A stretch of DNA of 64,000 nt from Schlesneria paludicola DSM 18645 (lineage in GTDB: Bacteria > Planctomycetota > Planctomycetia > Planctomycetales > Planctomycetaceae): the NCBI RefSeq assembly GCF_000255655.1, contig NZ_JH636434.1, positions 2,758,572 to 2,822,571 on the forward strand, given 5' to 3'. Each line of letters begins with the position of its first letter. Positions within the stretch are counted from its first letter, which is position 1. The notes under the pieces are model-generated. The model searched no databases and had not been told where the DNA came from. It saw nothing but the letters and a program-made list of their open reading frames with translations. Positions 10,658 through 19,422 of this stretch are shown here, in pieces. The position numbers and the translations under genes are program-made.

Positions 10658-11443
10658 TCACGGGCCTCCCGAATCAGGCGATGGCTGAATGCCCGTGACT
10701 CTCAAGACGAACTGGACATCAGGTCCGACACCCGTAAATTCCACGTGCGGCCCCTGCCCCCCGCGCGTGTCACGCAACGCAGCCAACAGCGCGAGCCCCG
10801 TGGCATCCAGATCGACCGTTTGCGACAGATCGAGAATAAATCGTTGGGCCGACGAATTGCAGGCGTCGACGTACCCTCGTCGAACCACTTCAGCCTCTGC
10901 GGTATCCAGAAATGGAGCGACGGAAACGGTCACCGTGTCCGTCACGGGTCGCGGAACAGTTGGCGGAGTGACCGTGCTGACAACAGGTACAGAACCGGCA
11001 TTCGACGCCATCGCAACGGGTCGTGACGTCTCCGAAGCCATCGAAAGCGCGTGGCTGATGCTGCTCACAAGTTGAGCGGCATCGCCATCAAAGCGACTCC
11101 AATCGAGGCTGGCTTCTTTCGACGCCGCAGAAATACGACTGAGAAAATCGACGCCACGCAGCAGCACATCGATCTGCTCGGGCCGCAACGACAGTTGACC
11201 GTTCTGCGCCGCGACAAAACCGTCTTCCATGACGTGGGCCACACGCACTGCCGGATCAATCCCGACGATCCTGGCGGCACCCTTGATCGAATGCGCGCCG
11301 CGCATCATCTCGCTGATCTGTTGCGTGTCCTGAGGATCGCGTTCAAGCGACAGCAGCCCCGACGTCAGCGTTTCTGCGTGCGTCTCGACTTCCGCTCGGA
11401 AGATCTCGAGCATCGAACCGTCATTGAATATCTCGCCACTCAT
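10658..11443 (-). CDS. Hpt-STAS fusion protein (phosphotransfer plus anti-anti-sigma-like domain)
   Basis: First gene of the chemosensory operon, 261 residues. Residues ~8-110 form an Hpt domain with phospho-accepting His51 (RGAHSIKGAAR). A Pro/Thr/Val-rich linker at ~135-165 leads to a C-terminal STAS domain (~165-255). That domain has the loop D213-A-T215-G216, the position where anti-anti-sigma factors of the SpoIIAA/RsbV type carry the phosphorylated Ser/Thr. The fusion would join a His-Asp relay to a partner-switching module in one polypeptide. No anti-sigma kinase (RsbW-like) is seen nearby, but a PP2C phosphatase gene is divergent at 11927. Domain calls are from motifs; the combined role is inference. 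Confidence 0.82.
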   Translation of the reverse strand: MSGEIFNDGSMLEIFRAEVETHAETLTSGLLSLERDPQDTQQISEMMRGAHSIKGAARIVGIDPAVRVAHVMEDGFVAAQNGQLSLRPEQIDVLLRGVDFLSRISAASKEASLDWSRFDGDAAQLVSSISHALSMASETSRPVAMASNAGSVPVVSTVTPPTVPRPVTDTVTVSVAPFLDTAEAEVVRRGYVDACNSSAQRFILDLSQTVDLDATGLALLAALRDTRGGQGPHVEFTGVGPDVQFVLRVTGIQPSPDSGGP

Positions 11444-11926
11444 GGCCGGCCCCGAGAATCATCGATCGCACATTTCAAGAACCCTCCTTGTTTTACTAGG
11501 TGAACAGGGGACGGACAAACTTTTCATGGCAACCTTTGACGGGATGCCTGGGAATTACGCCCGCCAAGTTCACGGCTCCGCTAAAATCACTACAGGCCAA
11601 ATCATCGGCAAATCCATCAAATTCCAACAACTAGTCAGGTTAGGGCCCTGAGAAAGATGGAGGTCATTGCCCGACATCGTTTTTGATTGATACAGTCATT
11701 CCAGTTGACCAGAACTCATCACATTTTAAGTTTTGCCGATCTCTGTGTCTCCGTGCCTCTGCGACTCCCCTTCCCCCGCTGGGCCCACCGGTACGTTTTG
11801 TGTCGACCGGGCACGCATTGGTTGTGAGGGAGACACAGAGGCACGGAGACACAGAGAGAGGATGTCGTCTTGAGATGAAGTCGCGACCTGTCTTCGTTTC
11901 TCCATCACGAAAAAGCCCTGCCCTTT
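11444..11926. other. Intergenic region between chemosensory operon and phosphatase gene
   Basis: This 483-bp gap separates two divergent transcription units and must hold both promoters. No protein gene is supported. It contains the stem-loop repeat at 11741-11856, listed separately. No unambiguous promoter motif could be fixed by eye. Confidence 0.5.
11741..11856. repeat. Long inverted-repeat element, family A copy 1
   Basis: Two 29-bp arms (11741-11769 and 11828-11856) are inverted copies with only two mismatches, separated by a 58-bp loop. The right arm contains GGCACGGAGACACAGAG. The same 29-mer recurs at 28966-28994 with one difference, so this is a dispersed element rather than a terminator. 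There is no T-run after the stem. It lies between divergent genes. Confidence 0.85.
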
Positions 11927-13117
11927 ATGTTGAAATCGCCGCCGGGAAATCACGGAATCAAAGTGCTGCTGGTTGATGATCAGCAGATCGTGGCCGAGGC
12001 GATTCGTCGAATGCTTGAAAGCGAAGACGACATCGAATTCCATTACTGTTCTGATCCCGCACAGGCATTGCTTCGTGCGAAAGAACTGTCGCCAACGGTC
12101 ATTCTGCAAGACCTCGTCATGCCGGACATCGACGGCCTGCTACTGCTGAAATTCTATCGCGCCAACGAGGCGACGCGCGATATCCCCATCATCGTGTTGT
12201 CCTCACAAGAAGAACCTGTGACGAAAGCCAAAGCGTTTGGCCTGGGTGCGAGTGACTATCTCGTCAAACTGCCGAATCGCGTCGAATTGATCGCCCGGAT
12301 TAGACATCATTCCAGCGGCTATATCCATCTCCTCGAGCGAAACGAAGCGTTTGAAGCCTTACGTGAGAGTCAGCGAGAACTGGCAGAAGACCTCGCGCAG
12401 GCGGAACGCTATGTGACGTCGCTGTTGCCCGAGAAGCTCAACAGCGATCGCCTGATCACCGACTGGATGTTTATTCCCTCGTCAAAACTGGGCGGCGATT
12501 CGTTTGGTTATCACTGGCTCGACGATCAAAACTTCGCCTGCTATTTGCTCGACGTTTGTGGGCACGGCGTGAAGTCAGCCCTGATGTCCGTTTCGGCCAT
12601 GAACGTCTTGCGAGCCCAAAGTCTGGCAGGATGCGACTTCCGAGACGCCAGCCAGGTCCTGTCCGCGCTCAATAACGCGTTCCTGATGGAGAAGCACAAC
12701 GAGATGTACTTCACAATCTGGTACGGCGTTTACAACACGGACACGCGCGAGCTCAACTATTCCGGAGCGGGGCATCCGCCCGCGATTCTGCTCTCCGGCG
12801 ACGGTGCGTCACCCCGAAAATGCCTGCAGCTCGAAAGTCAGGGCCCCATGACAGGTGTCGTCGAGGATATGCCGTATGACGGTCAACGGGTCGATGTGGC
12901 GCCGGGTTCGCTGTTGTACCTTTACAGTGACGGGATTTGCGAACTGCACAAACCCGATGGTTCGATGTGGCCGTTCGGCGAATTTGTGGAGGCAATCTCG
13001 GCACCGCCTCCCCCTGGCGAATCTGCCATCGAGCGGATCCATTCCGTGGGACGCGACGTCCAGGGCGGGGCTCCCTTCGTCGACGATTTTTCGATCCTGG
13101 AGATCAAATTCGTCTAA
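11927..13117 (+). CDS. Response regulator with PP2C/SpoIIE-type phosphatase output (RsbU-like)
   Basis: A 396-residue protein with an N-terminal receiver (~10-130; acidic pair in LLVDDQ and phospho-Asp62 in LQDLVMPD). A helical linker (~135-165) leads to a SpoIIE/RsbU-type serine phosphatase domain (~165-395) with metal-binding signatures: GGDSFG, LLDVCGHGVKSAL, YSDGICE and DDFSIL. Such proteins dephosphorylate STAS-domain anti-sigma antagonists when their receiver is phosphorylated. It is transcribed away from the chemosensory operon, whose first gene encodes a STAS domain, so that domain is a plausible substrate (inference). The gene appears monocistronic. The start is the first ATG that preserves the full receiver; its ribosome binding site is weak. 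Confidence 0.9.
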   Translation: MLKSPPGNHGIKVLLVDDQQIVAEAIRRMLESEDDIEFHYCSDPAQALLRAKELSPTVILQDLVMPDIDGLLLLKFYRANEATRDIPIIVLSSQEEPVTKAKAFGLGASDYLVKLPNRVELIARIRHHSSGYIHLLERNEAFEALRESQRELAEDLAQAERYVTSLLPEKLNSDRLITDWMFIPSSKLGGDSFGYHWLDDQNFACYLLDVCGHGVKSALMSVSAMNVLRAQSLAGCDFRDASQVLSALNNAFLMEKHNEMYFTIWYGVYNTDTRELNYSGAGHPPAILLSGDGASPRKCLQLESQGPMTGVVEDMPYDGQRVDVAPGSLLYLYSDGICELHKPDGSMWPFGEFVEAISAPPPPGESAIERIHSVGRDVQGGAPFVDDFSILEIKFV

Positions 13118-13348
13118 GGACCTGTTCAAATCACGAATTCGTCATGGCTCCAGTCGATGTCGCGGCTCCGATGCAAACGACGATGATCTGCTTCTGACGA
13201 TTGCAACGAACACCCTGCTGCCGTACACGGATTTCGGAATGTGGTCTATCGTCCTGACGAAGTCAGCACTGGCGGAATGAGAACCGGGACGGAGAATAGA
13301 CAACACTCATCTCAAGTCGTTCCTACGTTCGCTTCAAGGGAGATTCCC

Positions 13349-15493
13349 ATGCGCGTCTGGCCTGGACACCCCTATCCACTGGGAGCCACCTGGGATGGCA
13401 GTGGCGTCAACGTCGCGTTGTTTTCGGATACCGCGACGAAGGTGGAACTGTGCTTGTTCAACTCGCCCGATGATCACATCGAATCCGAACGGATCACGCT
13501 ACCCGAGCGGATGTACAACGTCTTCCACGGTTACTTTCCGGACATGCGACCGGGCACGCTGTATGGGTTTCGTGTCCACGGGCCCTATGATCCGCAGAAT
13601 GGACTGCGATTCAATCCCCACAAATTGCTCTTCGATCCTTATGCCCGAGCCGTCGGGCGTCAATTGAAATGGGATGATTCGCTGTTTGGCTACCGGCTTG
13701 GCGATGCCACAACCGACCTGTCGTTCGACGATCGCGACTCGGCTCCCTTCGCCCCCCTGGGGATGGTCGTCGACACCGACTACACCTGGGGCAATGACCA
13801 TCGGCTGGAAACCCCTTGGGAACGCACCGTCATCTATGAAGTGCACGTCAAAGGTTTCACCGAGCTGATGCACGATGTGCCTGAAAAGCTTCGCGGAACT
13901 TATGCCGGCCTTGCCAGTCCCCCGGCGATTGCCCACCTGAAAAAACTTGGGGTCACCGCCGTTGAGTTACTGCCGATCCATTTTCATATCGATGAGCATT
14001 TTCTGACCCAGCAGCATCGCGTCAACTACTGGGGATACAACTCGCTCGGCTTTTTTGCCCCCGAGCCGCGGTACTGTGCGGCTCACCAGCCCGAGCTCAT
14101 GTTGCAGGAATTCAAGTCGATGGTCCGCACACTGCACGCGGCCGGCATCGAAGTCATCCTGGACGTCGTTTACAACCACACGGCCGAAGGGAATGAACGC
14201 GGCCCCACGTTGTCGTGGCGCGGCATCGACAATACCAGCTATTACTTCTTGAACGACAACAATCGCCGGTACTACACCGACTTCACCGGTTGCGGAAACT
14301 CGCCCTACCTGCGACATCCACGCGTACTGCAAATGGTCATGGACAGCTTGCGTTACTGGGTGACCGAGATGCATGTCGATGGATTTCGCTTCGACCTCGC
14401 CGCGACGCTCGCACGGCAATTCCATAATGTCGATCGCATGAGCGCGTTCTTCAACGTCATCCATCAAGACCCCATCCTCTCGCAGGTTAAACTGATCGCA
14501 GAGCCGTGGGACATCGGCGAAGGCGGCTATCAATCCGGCCGGTTCCCGATTATCTGGACCGAGTGGAACGGCCGTTATCGTGACTGCATCCGTCGCTTCT
14601 GGAAGGGCGATGAGGGCACAGTGCCCGAATTGGCGACGCGTCTCGCGGGCAGCAGTGATCTGTACGAAGACAACGGCCGACAGCCATCAGCAAGCATCAA
14701 TTTTGTGACCTGCCACGACGGGTTCACCTTGCGCGATCTGGTGAGCTACAACGACAAGCACAACGAAGCAAACGGCGAGGGAAATCGCGACGGCAACAAT
14801 CATAATCTCAGCTGGAACTGCGGGATCGAAGGCCAAACCAACAAGACGGAAATCCTGGAGCTGCGCGACCGTCAGATGCGCAACTTCATGGCGACGCTGT
14901 TTGTCTCGCAAGGCGTTCCCATGCTGCTGGCCGGTGACGAAGTCGCTCATTCCGCCCAAGGCAACAACAACTGTTACGCTCAGGACAATTTTCTGTCATG
15001 GATCAATTGGGACACGACAGAATCCGCCCAAAAACAGTTGGCATTCCTGCAACGGTTGATTGAAATCCGCCGAGATCAACCTGCATTGTCACGCCGTCGG
15101 TTCTTTAAGAACTCGGTTCATGGCGACGATGTCGACGACATTTATTGGCTCGACAGTACCGGACGCCAGATGACGCCTGCAGACTGGGAATCGCCAACGC
15201 GAAGTTCGCTGGGTCTGCTGTTGCTCGGACATTGCAGTCAGATCGACGATCAAGGAGCGTGCATTATCGGCGACAACCTGCTGATCCTGATGAACGCCCA
15301 CTTCACGCCCGTCACATTCAACCTTCCGCCGGAGGTTCGCAGGTTCCGTACGCTCGACCGGCTGTTTGATACCTACGAAGGCGAGACCGAGATTCTTCCC
15401 GTCGATGTCACCAAACCGTATGTGCTGCGGCCACGCAGCATGGCCCTGTTCCGGCATCAGATCGTCGGCTCTGAATCAACCCTGCGAAAGTAA
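13349..15493 (+). CDS. glgX: Glycogen debranching enzyme GlgX
   Basis: GlgX hydrolyses alpha-1,6 branch points of limit-dextrin glycogen in the cytoplasm. The 714-residue product has an N-terminal CBM48-type domain (GHPYPLGATWDGSGVNVALFS) and a GH13 barrel with VVYNHTAEG, MHVDGFRFDLA (nucleophile Asp), LIAEPWDIGEGGYQ (acid/base Glu) and FVTCHDGFTLRDLVSYN (transition-state Asp region). A short C-terminal beta domain follows. An upstream in-frame ATG at 13241 exists, but the ATG at 13349 is preceded by AAGGGAGA and begins exactly at the conserved N-terminus, so it is preferred. No other glycogen gene adjoins it. Confidence 0.95.
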   Translation: MRVWPGHPYPLGATWDGSGVNVALFSDTATKVELCLFNSPDDHIESERITLPERMYNVFHGYFPDMRPGTLYGFRVHGPYDPQNGLRFNPHKLLFDPYARAVGRQLKWDDSLFGYRLGDATTDLSFDDRDSAPFAPLGMVVDTDYTWGNDHRLETPWERTVIYEVHVKGFTELMHDVPEKLRGTYAGLASPPAIAHLKKLGVTAVELLPIHFHIDEHFLTQQHRVNYWGYNSLGFFAPEPRYCAAHQPELMLQEFKSMVRTLHAAGIEVILDVVYNHTAEGNERGPTLSWRGIDNTSYYFLNDNNRRYYTDFTGCGNSPYLRHPRVLQMVMDSLRYWVTEMHVDGFRFDLAATLARQFHNVDRMSAFFNVIHQDPILSQVKLIAEPWDIGEGGYQSGRFPIIWTEWNGRYRDCIRRFWKGDEGTVPELATRLAGSSDLYEDNGRQPSASINFVTCHDGFTLRDLVSYNDKHNEANGEGNRDGNNHNLSWNCGIEGQTNKTEILELRDRQMRNFMATLFVSQGVPMLLAGDEVAHSAQGNNNCYAQDNFLSWINWDTTESAQKQLAFLQRLIEIRRDQPALSRRRFFKNSVHGDDVDDIYWLDSTGRQMTPADWESPTRSSLGLLLLGHCSQIDDQGACIIGDNLLILMNAHFTPVTFNLPPEVRRFRTLDRLFDTYEGETEILPVDVTKPYVLRPRSMALFRHQIVGSESTLRK

Positions 15494-15576
15494 CAGTGCA
15501 ACTGGATTCTTCGTGGCAATAGTTCGCATCCTCAACGTTGTTCGGTGCCGTGATACCCCATAAAAAGCGAAACTCA

Positions 15577-15691
15577 GGCGAGCCGAGCAGCGTTAGCTCT
15601 CGGATATTTGGGCTTCTGATTTCACTTTGCGCCTGGCGAGATCGCGCAATGCAACGCAGGTAAACCGAGAGTTGACGCTGCTCGGCTCGCC
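15577..15691. repeat. Long inverted-repeat element, family B
   Basis: 27-bp arms at 15577-15603 and 15665-15691 are inverted copies with two mismatches around a 61-bp loop. The left arm begins GGCGAGCCGAGCAGCG and ends CTCTCGG. Size and layout match the family A element although the sequence differs. It lies between the ends of two converging genes and could also act as a transcription barrier, but no T-tract is present. Confidence 0.82.
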
Positions 15692-15736
15692 AGGATCGAT
15701 GGCGGAGCAATCACTTCGAGATCTTCAGATCGCACG

Positions 15737-17626
15737 TCAGTCGAGTCCCAGTTTCTTCCGACCTTCTGGAGTTAAACGATTGGAGTTCCAACCCGGTTCC
15801 CACGTCTGTTCGACGACAACCTGCCTGACTCCAGGAACCTTCATGACACGTTCACGCACGGGAACGGACAACGTCGGATGTACCGAGATCGAGCCATCGA
15901 CAAAGTAGCCCAACACGGGACGGCCACGATGCGGCATCGACATGACCAGCGTCACGACGTCGCCGCGCACGCGAACATCATTGACCAGTCCCAGTTCGAC
16001 GACGTTAATATCCGCTGTGTAAAGCTGCGCATCCTTGCAATCGCGCAGCGCACTCCAGATTGCCGTCTTTAAGGTGAGGTCGCCAGCTTCTCCCGTGCGT
16101 GCCAATTGCCCTGACGTGGGTACGTGATCGACACTCCCCTTGTCGGTCGTTGATCCTTCGGAAACACTCAGGGGCGTCATGAGACATCGACGCAGTTGCT
16201 CAATCACCGGAGCCCCATCCTTTAGAGTGAACGGGATCGAAACGTAGGCGTTCTTTTGCCGCAGTTCCGCGCCTTTGGGAACCCGCTTCACCGGTAATGG
16301 ATATCGGCTCCAGACGGCCCCATGCCAGCGATAGAACGGTAGTGGAACTCCAGTGTGCTTTAGTTCAGGGAGTCCGGTTGCCTGATGCTCGAGAAAGAGC
16401 GCCATGAACGAGTCGCGGCTGACATCATGATAGAATCCGACACCCCATAGATCAGTCTGATGCTCCGCGTCGACATCGCCCGTTTTCAGCTTGCCATCGC
16501 GTCCCATCCAAAGGGAATGGTTGAACGACTGTCCCGAGAAGACCCATTCGTCATCCCGCAGCGCTTCTGCTTCGAGATCTTGAATCGCTTTCATCGATCC
16601 AAATTTGTGGAACCACGGCAAGCCGGTATAGAACCGGTACTCGACATCGATCTTCAGGCGGCTGGGTGTGTAGACAGGATGCACAGGTGAATAGGGAAAG
16701 CCCCAGCGTCTTACGATGGTGCAGAGCGGACCGCGAATGACTTCGTAGTCAGGGCATTTTTCCCACAACGAAATCCGCATCTTCTGAAAGTTGCCCGCAT
16801 CGACATAGTCGTGTGCCCAATCGATACCCGGTGGTTCCCCGTGACCTTTACCACCCGAGAACATTTCGAGTCCGTGCTCGCGCTGCAGCGTCAGCCGTTC
16901 GAGCTGTCCGGTCTGCCGCGAAAGTGAGGCTTTGAAAAAGGCGTTTGAGATATCCAGCCCAAACCCCTCGCCTTCGGTTTTCAAATCGGAGGGATACTCC
17001 GGAAGCTCTGCATGGGGATTGCCGTAAAAGACCAGCAATCGCTGCTGTTCCTTCGGCCGACTATCGCACAGAAACAGAATTGATCCTACGCGTTCATGGT
17101 CGCGGCGGACTTCGTGAAACACCTGACAGGGAAGTTCGGTGAGCGTACCGTCCACGTACCGCGCCAGTCGAATCTCACGCGCGAGCGACTCCACCTGATC
17201 CGCGGGAAAGCTGAGCGTCATCTCGATGGGCTCGGACACTCGAGCGTCCCCGGCCGATTCTTGCACTTGCAGCTCTTTCGCGTACTTCCATCCGCGTGCC
17301 CATTTCGCAATCGACGGACCGTACGATTCGACAGTCCGCCAGTGCGAGGTCTCAATCACGGACTTTGGTGGTGCTTGTTCTTCCGTCTGCGTCTGTACGG
17401 CGGTATCGCGCAGGGAATGCGTCAGCGACCGAACGAGATCGAAATCCTTTCGATCCCAGGCCTCTTGCAAGAGTTTCATCTTGGTTTCGAAGGAGTCACT
17501 GCGAGCGGCGGCGGGGATTCCCGCGGGGGCGACGGAAGTTTGCGCGAGCAATCCCCCCTTTGACCAGAACACGCAAACCAGTACCACCCAGACCGCGCAC
17601 CGAGAGACCATTGGCGGATTCAACAT
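15737..17626 (-). CDS. Exported protein of unknown function with C-terminal MIP18/DUF59-like domain
   Basis: The 629-residue protein has a signal peptide (~8-29, GGLLAQ), a Gln/Thr-rich spacer, and a large central part (~100-490) rich in Trp and beta strands (WKYAKELQV, LLVFYGNP, YTGLPWFHKFG) that I cannot assign. The last ~105 residues resemble the MIP18/PaaD (DUF59) fold of Fe-S assembly factors: VVELGLVNDVRV, then VVTLVMSM, VPGVRQVVVEQTW, EPGWNSNRLTPEGRKKLGL. The usual Cys after the MxLT motif is replaced by the segment PHRGRP. A DUF59-like unit on an exported protein is unexpected, because family members act in the cytoplasm. The gene is alone on this strand. Confidence 0.7.
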   Translation of the reverse strand: MLNPPMVSRCAVWVVLVCVFWSKGGLLAQTSVAPAGIPAAARSDSFETKMKLLQEAWDRKDFDLVRSLTHSLRDTAVQTQTEEQAPPKSVIETSHWRTVESYGPSIAKWARGWKYAKELQVQESAGDARVSEPIEMTLSFPADQVESLAREIRLARYVDGTLTELPCQVFHEVRRDHERVGSILFLCDSRPKEQQRLLVFYGNPHAELPEYPSDLKTEGEGFGLDISNAFFKASLSRQTGQLERLTLQREHGLEMFSGGKGHGEPPGIDWAHDYVDAGNFQKMRISLWEKCPDYEVIRGPLCTIVRRWGFPYSPVHPVYTPSRLKIDVEYRFYTGLPWFHKFGSMKAIQDLEAEALRDDEWVFSGQSFNHSLWMGRDGKLKTGDVDAEHQTDLWGVGFYHDVSRDSFMALFLEHQATGLPELKHTGVPLPFYRWHGAVWSRYPLPVKRVPKGAELRQKNAYVSIPFTLKDGAPVIEQLRRCLMTPLSVSEGSTTDKGSVDHVPTSGQLARTGEAGDLTLKTAIWSALRDCKDAQLYTADINVVELGLVNDVRVRGDVVTLVMSMPHRGRPVLGYFVDGSISVHPTLSVPVRERVMKVPGVRQVVVEQTWEPGWNSNRLTPEGRKKLGLD

Positions 17627-17999
17627 GTGAGTTTCTCTGCTTCCTTCTTGAACGGCGTCTGGACGCTCGTGACCTCGACAAAGTTTGCGGCCTGTGGTTT
17701 TCGGGACCAGCAGATCGGCAGCGTTCTCAGAGTGTTACATTGAATTCAACTGAAATCTACCGAAGCGCTTGCTTGGCGCGATCCGAATCGCTTTCGTAAA
17801 CTCGTCTCATCGCTATCTGGCGCAAAGGGTTTCTGATGTCCGTACGATCTGAAACTCAATTGACATCGATGGCCCGGCTTGGCAACGCACGCTCCCGGTG
17901 CTGGTATCTCGAGCGAAATCGATGGGCAACTCGACGATGTCGAAACTCGATTTCTGCAATCGGCTGAACACTCCTTTCCATGACGAACAGGGGATTTCC
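17627..17999. other. Intergenic region between divergent genes
   Basis: About 370 bp between two divergent exported-protein genes. It should hold both promoters, but no repeat, RNA or additional gene can be supported. An in-frame extension of the downstream gene from 17898 lacks a signal-peptide logic and is not taken as coding. Confidence 0.4.
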
Positions 18000-19268
18000 A
18001 TGCGAATCGCTGCAGTCACAGCGTTCTTAGTTCTCGTCACCGTGACATCGTCGGCTGTTGCAGACAATTGGACGCACTGGCGTGGCCCCACCGGAAATGG
18101 AGCAGCCCCGCAGGCGACTCCACCGACGGAATGGAGCACCACCAAGAACGTCAAATGGAAAGTCCCGATCGCGGGACGTGGAATCTCGTCGCCGATCATT
18201 TGGGAACAGCAGGTCTTCGTGGTCACCGCCGCTCCCGTCGGCGAAGCGAGTGGCGCGGGGTTGCCCAAGCTGGAATTCAAAGTCATCTGCTTGAACCGGC
18301 AAGACGGCAAGCTCGTCTGGGAAAAGACAGCCACCGTCGCCATCCCACATCAGGAAACGCACAATACGAATGGATTCGCATCCGCGTCACCCTGCACTGA
18401 TGGAAAGCACGTCTACGCCCATTTCGGCTCGCGCGGCTTGTACTGTTATACCATTGATGGCGAATTGAAATGGAAACGCGACGACTTTGGCCAAATGCAG
18501 ACGCTCAACAGATTCGGCGAAGGAAGCTCGCCAACTCTTGAAGGCGACAAGATCCTAGTCCCGTGGGACCATCAAGGCCCGTCAGCCTTGTATGCCCTCA
18601 ACAAGTTGACCGGGGAAACAATTTGGAAAGCCGATCGAGAAGAGCCGACTTGCTGGTCGACACCTCTGGTCGTCGAACATGCGGGACGCAAACAAGTCAT
18701 CATGAACGGTTCGAACTTCGCCAGAAGTTATGACCTTGAATCGGGGAAAGAGATCTGGAAATGTTCGGGGCAGACCAAACGCCCCGTCGCAAGCCCCATC
18801 CATCTGGACGAGATGGTCATCGTGGGCAGTGGCTTTCAAGGCGCGTACATGGGCGCATTCCGACTCGACGGGAATGGGGATATCAAGGGTTCCGACAAGG
18901 TCGTCTGGACCATTGACCACGATTGCCCTGACATCGCCTCGCCGGCGCTTTCGTCTGGCCGGATTTATTTCCACAAAGGGAAGTCCGGTCTACTGTCGTG
19001 CGTCGACGCCACCACAGGAAAAGGCCACTATTTTGCACGACGCATTGATGGTGTCGACAGCACCTATGGATCACCGGTTGCCGCCGGCGGTTACGTCTTC
19101 CTCAGCTCCCGCTCGGGCCACATCGTGGTCATCAAGGACTCTCCCGAATTCGAAGTGGTCGCGACAAACAATATCGAGGAAACACTGAGCGCCACCCCGG
19201 CACCCGTCGACAACGAGCTTTTCATTCGCGGGGAAAACAACCTTTACTGTATTGCCAAAGCCAAGTGA
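18000..19268 (+). CDS. Exported PQQ-type beta-propeller protein
   Basis: The 422-residue protein has a signal peptide (~1-20, SSAVAD cleavage region) and repeated PQQ-like propeller blades: DNWTHWRGPTGNG at the start, then VICLNRQDGKLVWEK, YCYTIDGELKWKRD, LYALNKLTGETIWKA, SYDLESGKEIWKCSG. The Trp-docking pattern GxxxW marks each blade. Members act in the periplasm; many planctomycete copies are predicted scaffolds or quinoprotein-like enzymes without known substrates. The ATG at 18000 is chosen over an upstream one at 17898 because it directly precedes the signal peptide. A strong terminator follows at 19332. Confidence 0.88.
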   Translation: MRIAAVTAFLVLVTVTSSAVADNWTHWRGPTGNGAAPQATPPTEWSTTKNVKWKVPIAGRGISSPIIWEQQVFVVTAAPVGEASGAGLPKLEFKVICLNRQDGKLVWEKTATVAIPHQETHNTNGFASASPCTDGKHVYAHFGSRGLYCYTIDGELKWKRDDFGQMQTLNRFGEGSSPTLEGDKILVPWDHQGPSALYALNKLTGETIWKADREEPTCWSTPLVVEHAGRKQVIMNGSNFARSYDLESGKEIWKCSGQTKRPVASPIHLDEMVIVGSGFQGAYMGAFRLDGNGDIKGSDKVVWTIDHDCPDIASPALSSGRIYFHKGKSGLLSCVDATTGKGHYFARRIDGVDSTYGSPVAAGGYVFLSSRSGHIVVIKDSPEFEVVATNNIEETLSATPAPVDNELFIRGENNLYCIAKAK

Positions 19269-19331
19269 CGAACGAAGCGCGCTTCGACTTTCGCGTCTTC
19301 GCTCGGCAGGTTCATCACAAGATCAACGCTT

Positions 19332-19379
19332 AATGCCCACCGTTCGTTCCGATCGGAACGAGCGGTGGGCATTCTTATT
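19332..19379. terminator. Bidirectional terminator between convergent genes
   Basis: 19-bp arms (19332-19350 and 19355-19373) form a stem with one mismatch around a GATC loop, followed by a T-rich stretch (TCTTATTTT). It sits between the end of the propeller gene and the end of the kinase gene and can serve both. Confidence 0.85.
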
Positions 19380-19422
19380 TTCGAGCGAGCAGATATGGCA
19401 CGTTTTGCAGACGGGTGACCAC

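Noticed and set aside
9824-11026. Long open frame (400 codons) on the plus strand opposite cheA and the Hpt-STAS gene
   Set aside because: Shadow of the minus-strand coding sequence. The product is rich in Arg/His/Gln with no domain, and both minus-strand genes have clear families.
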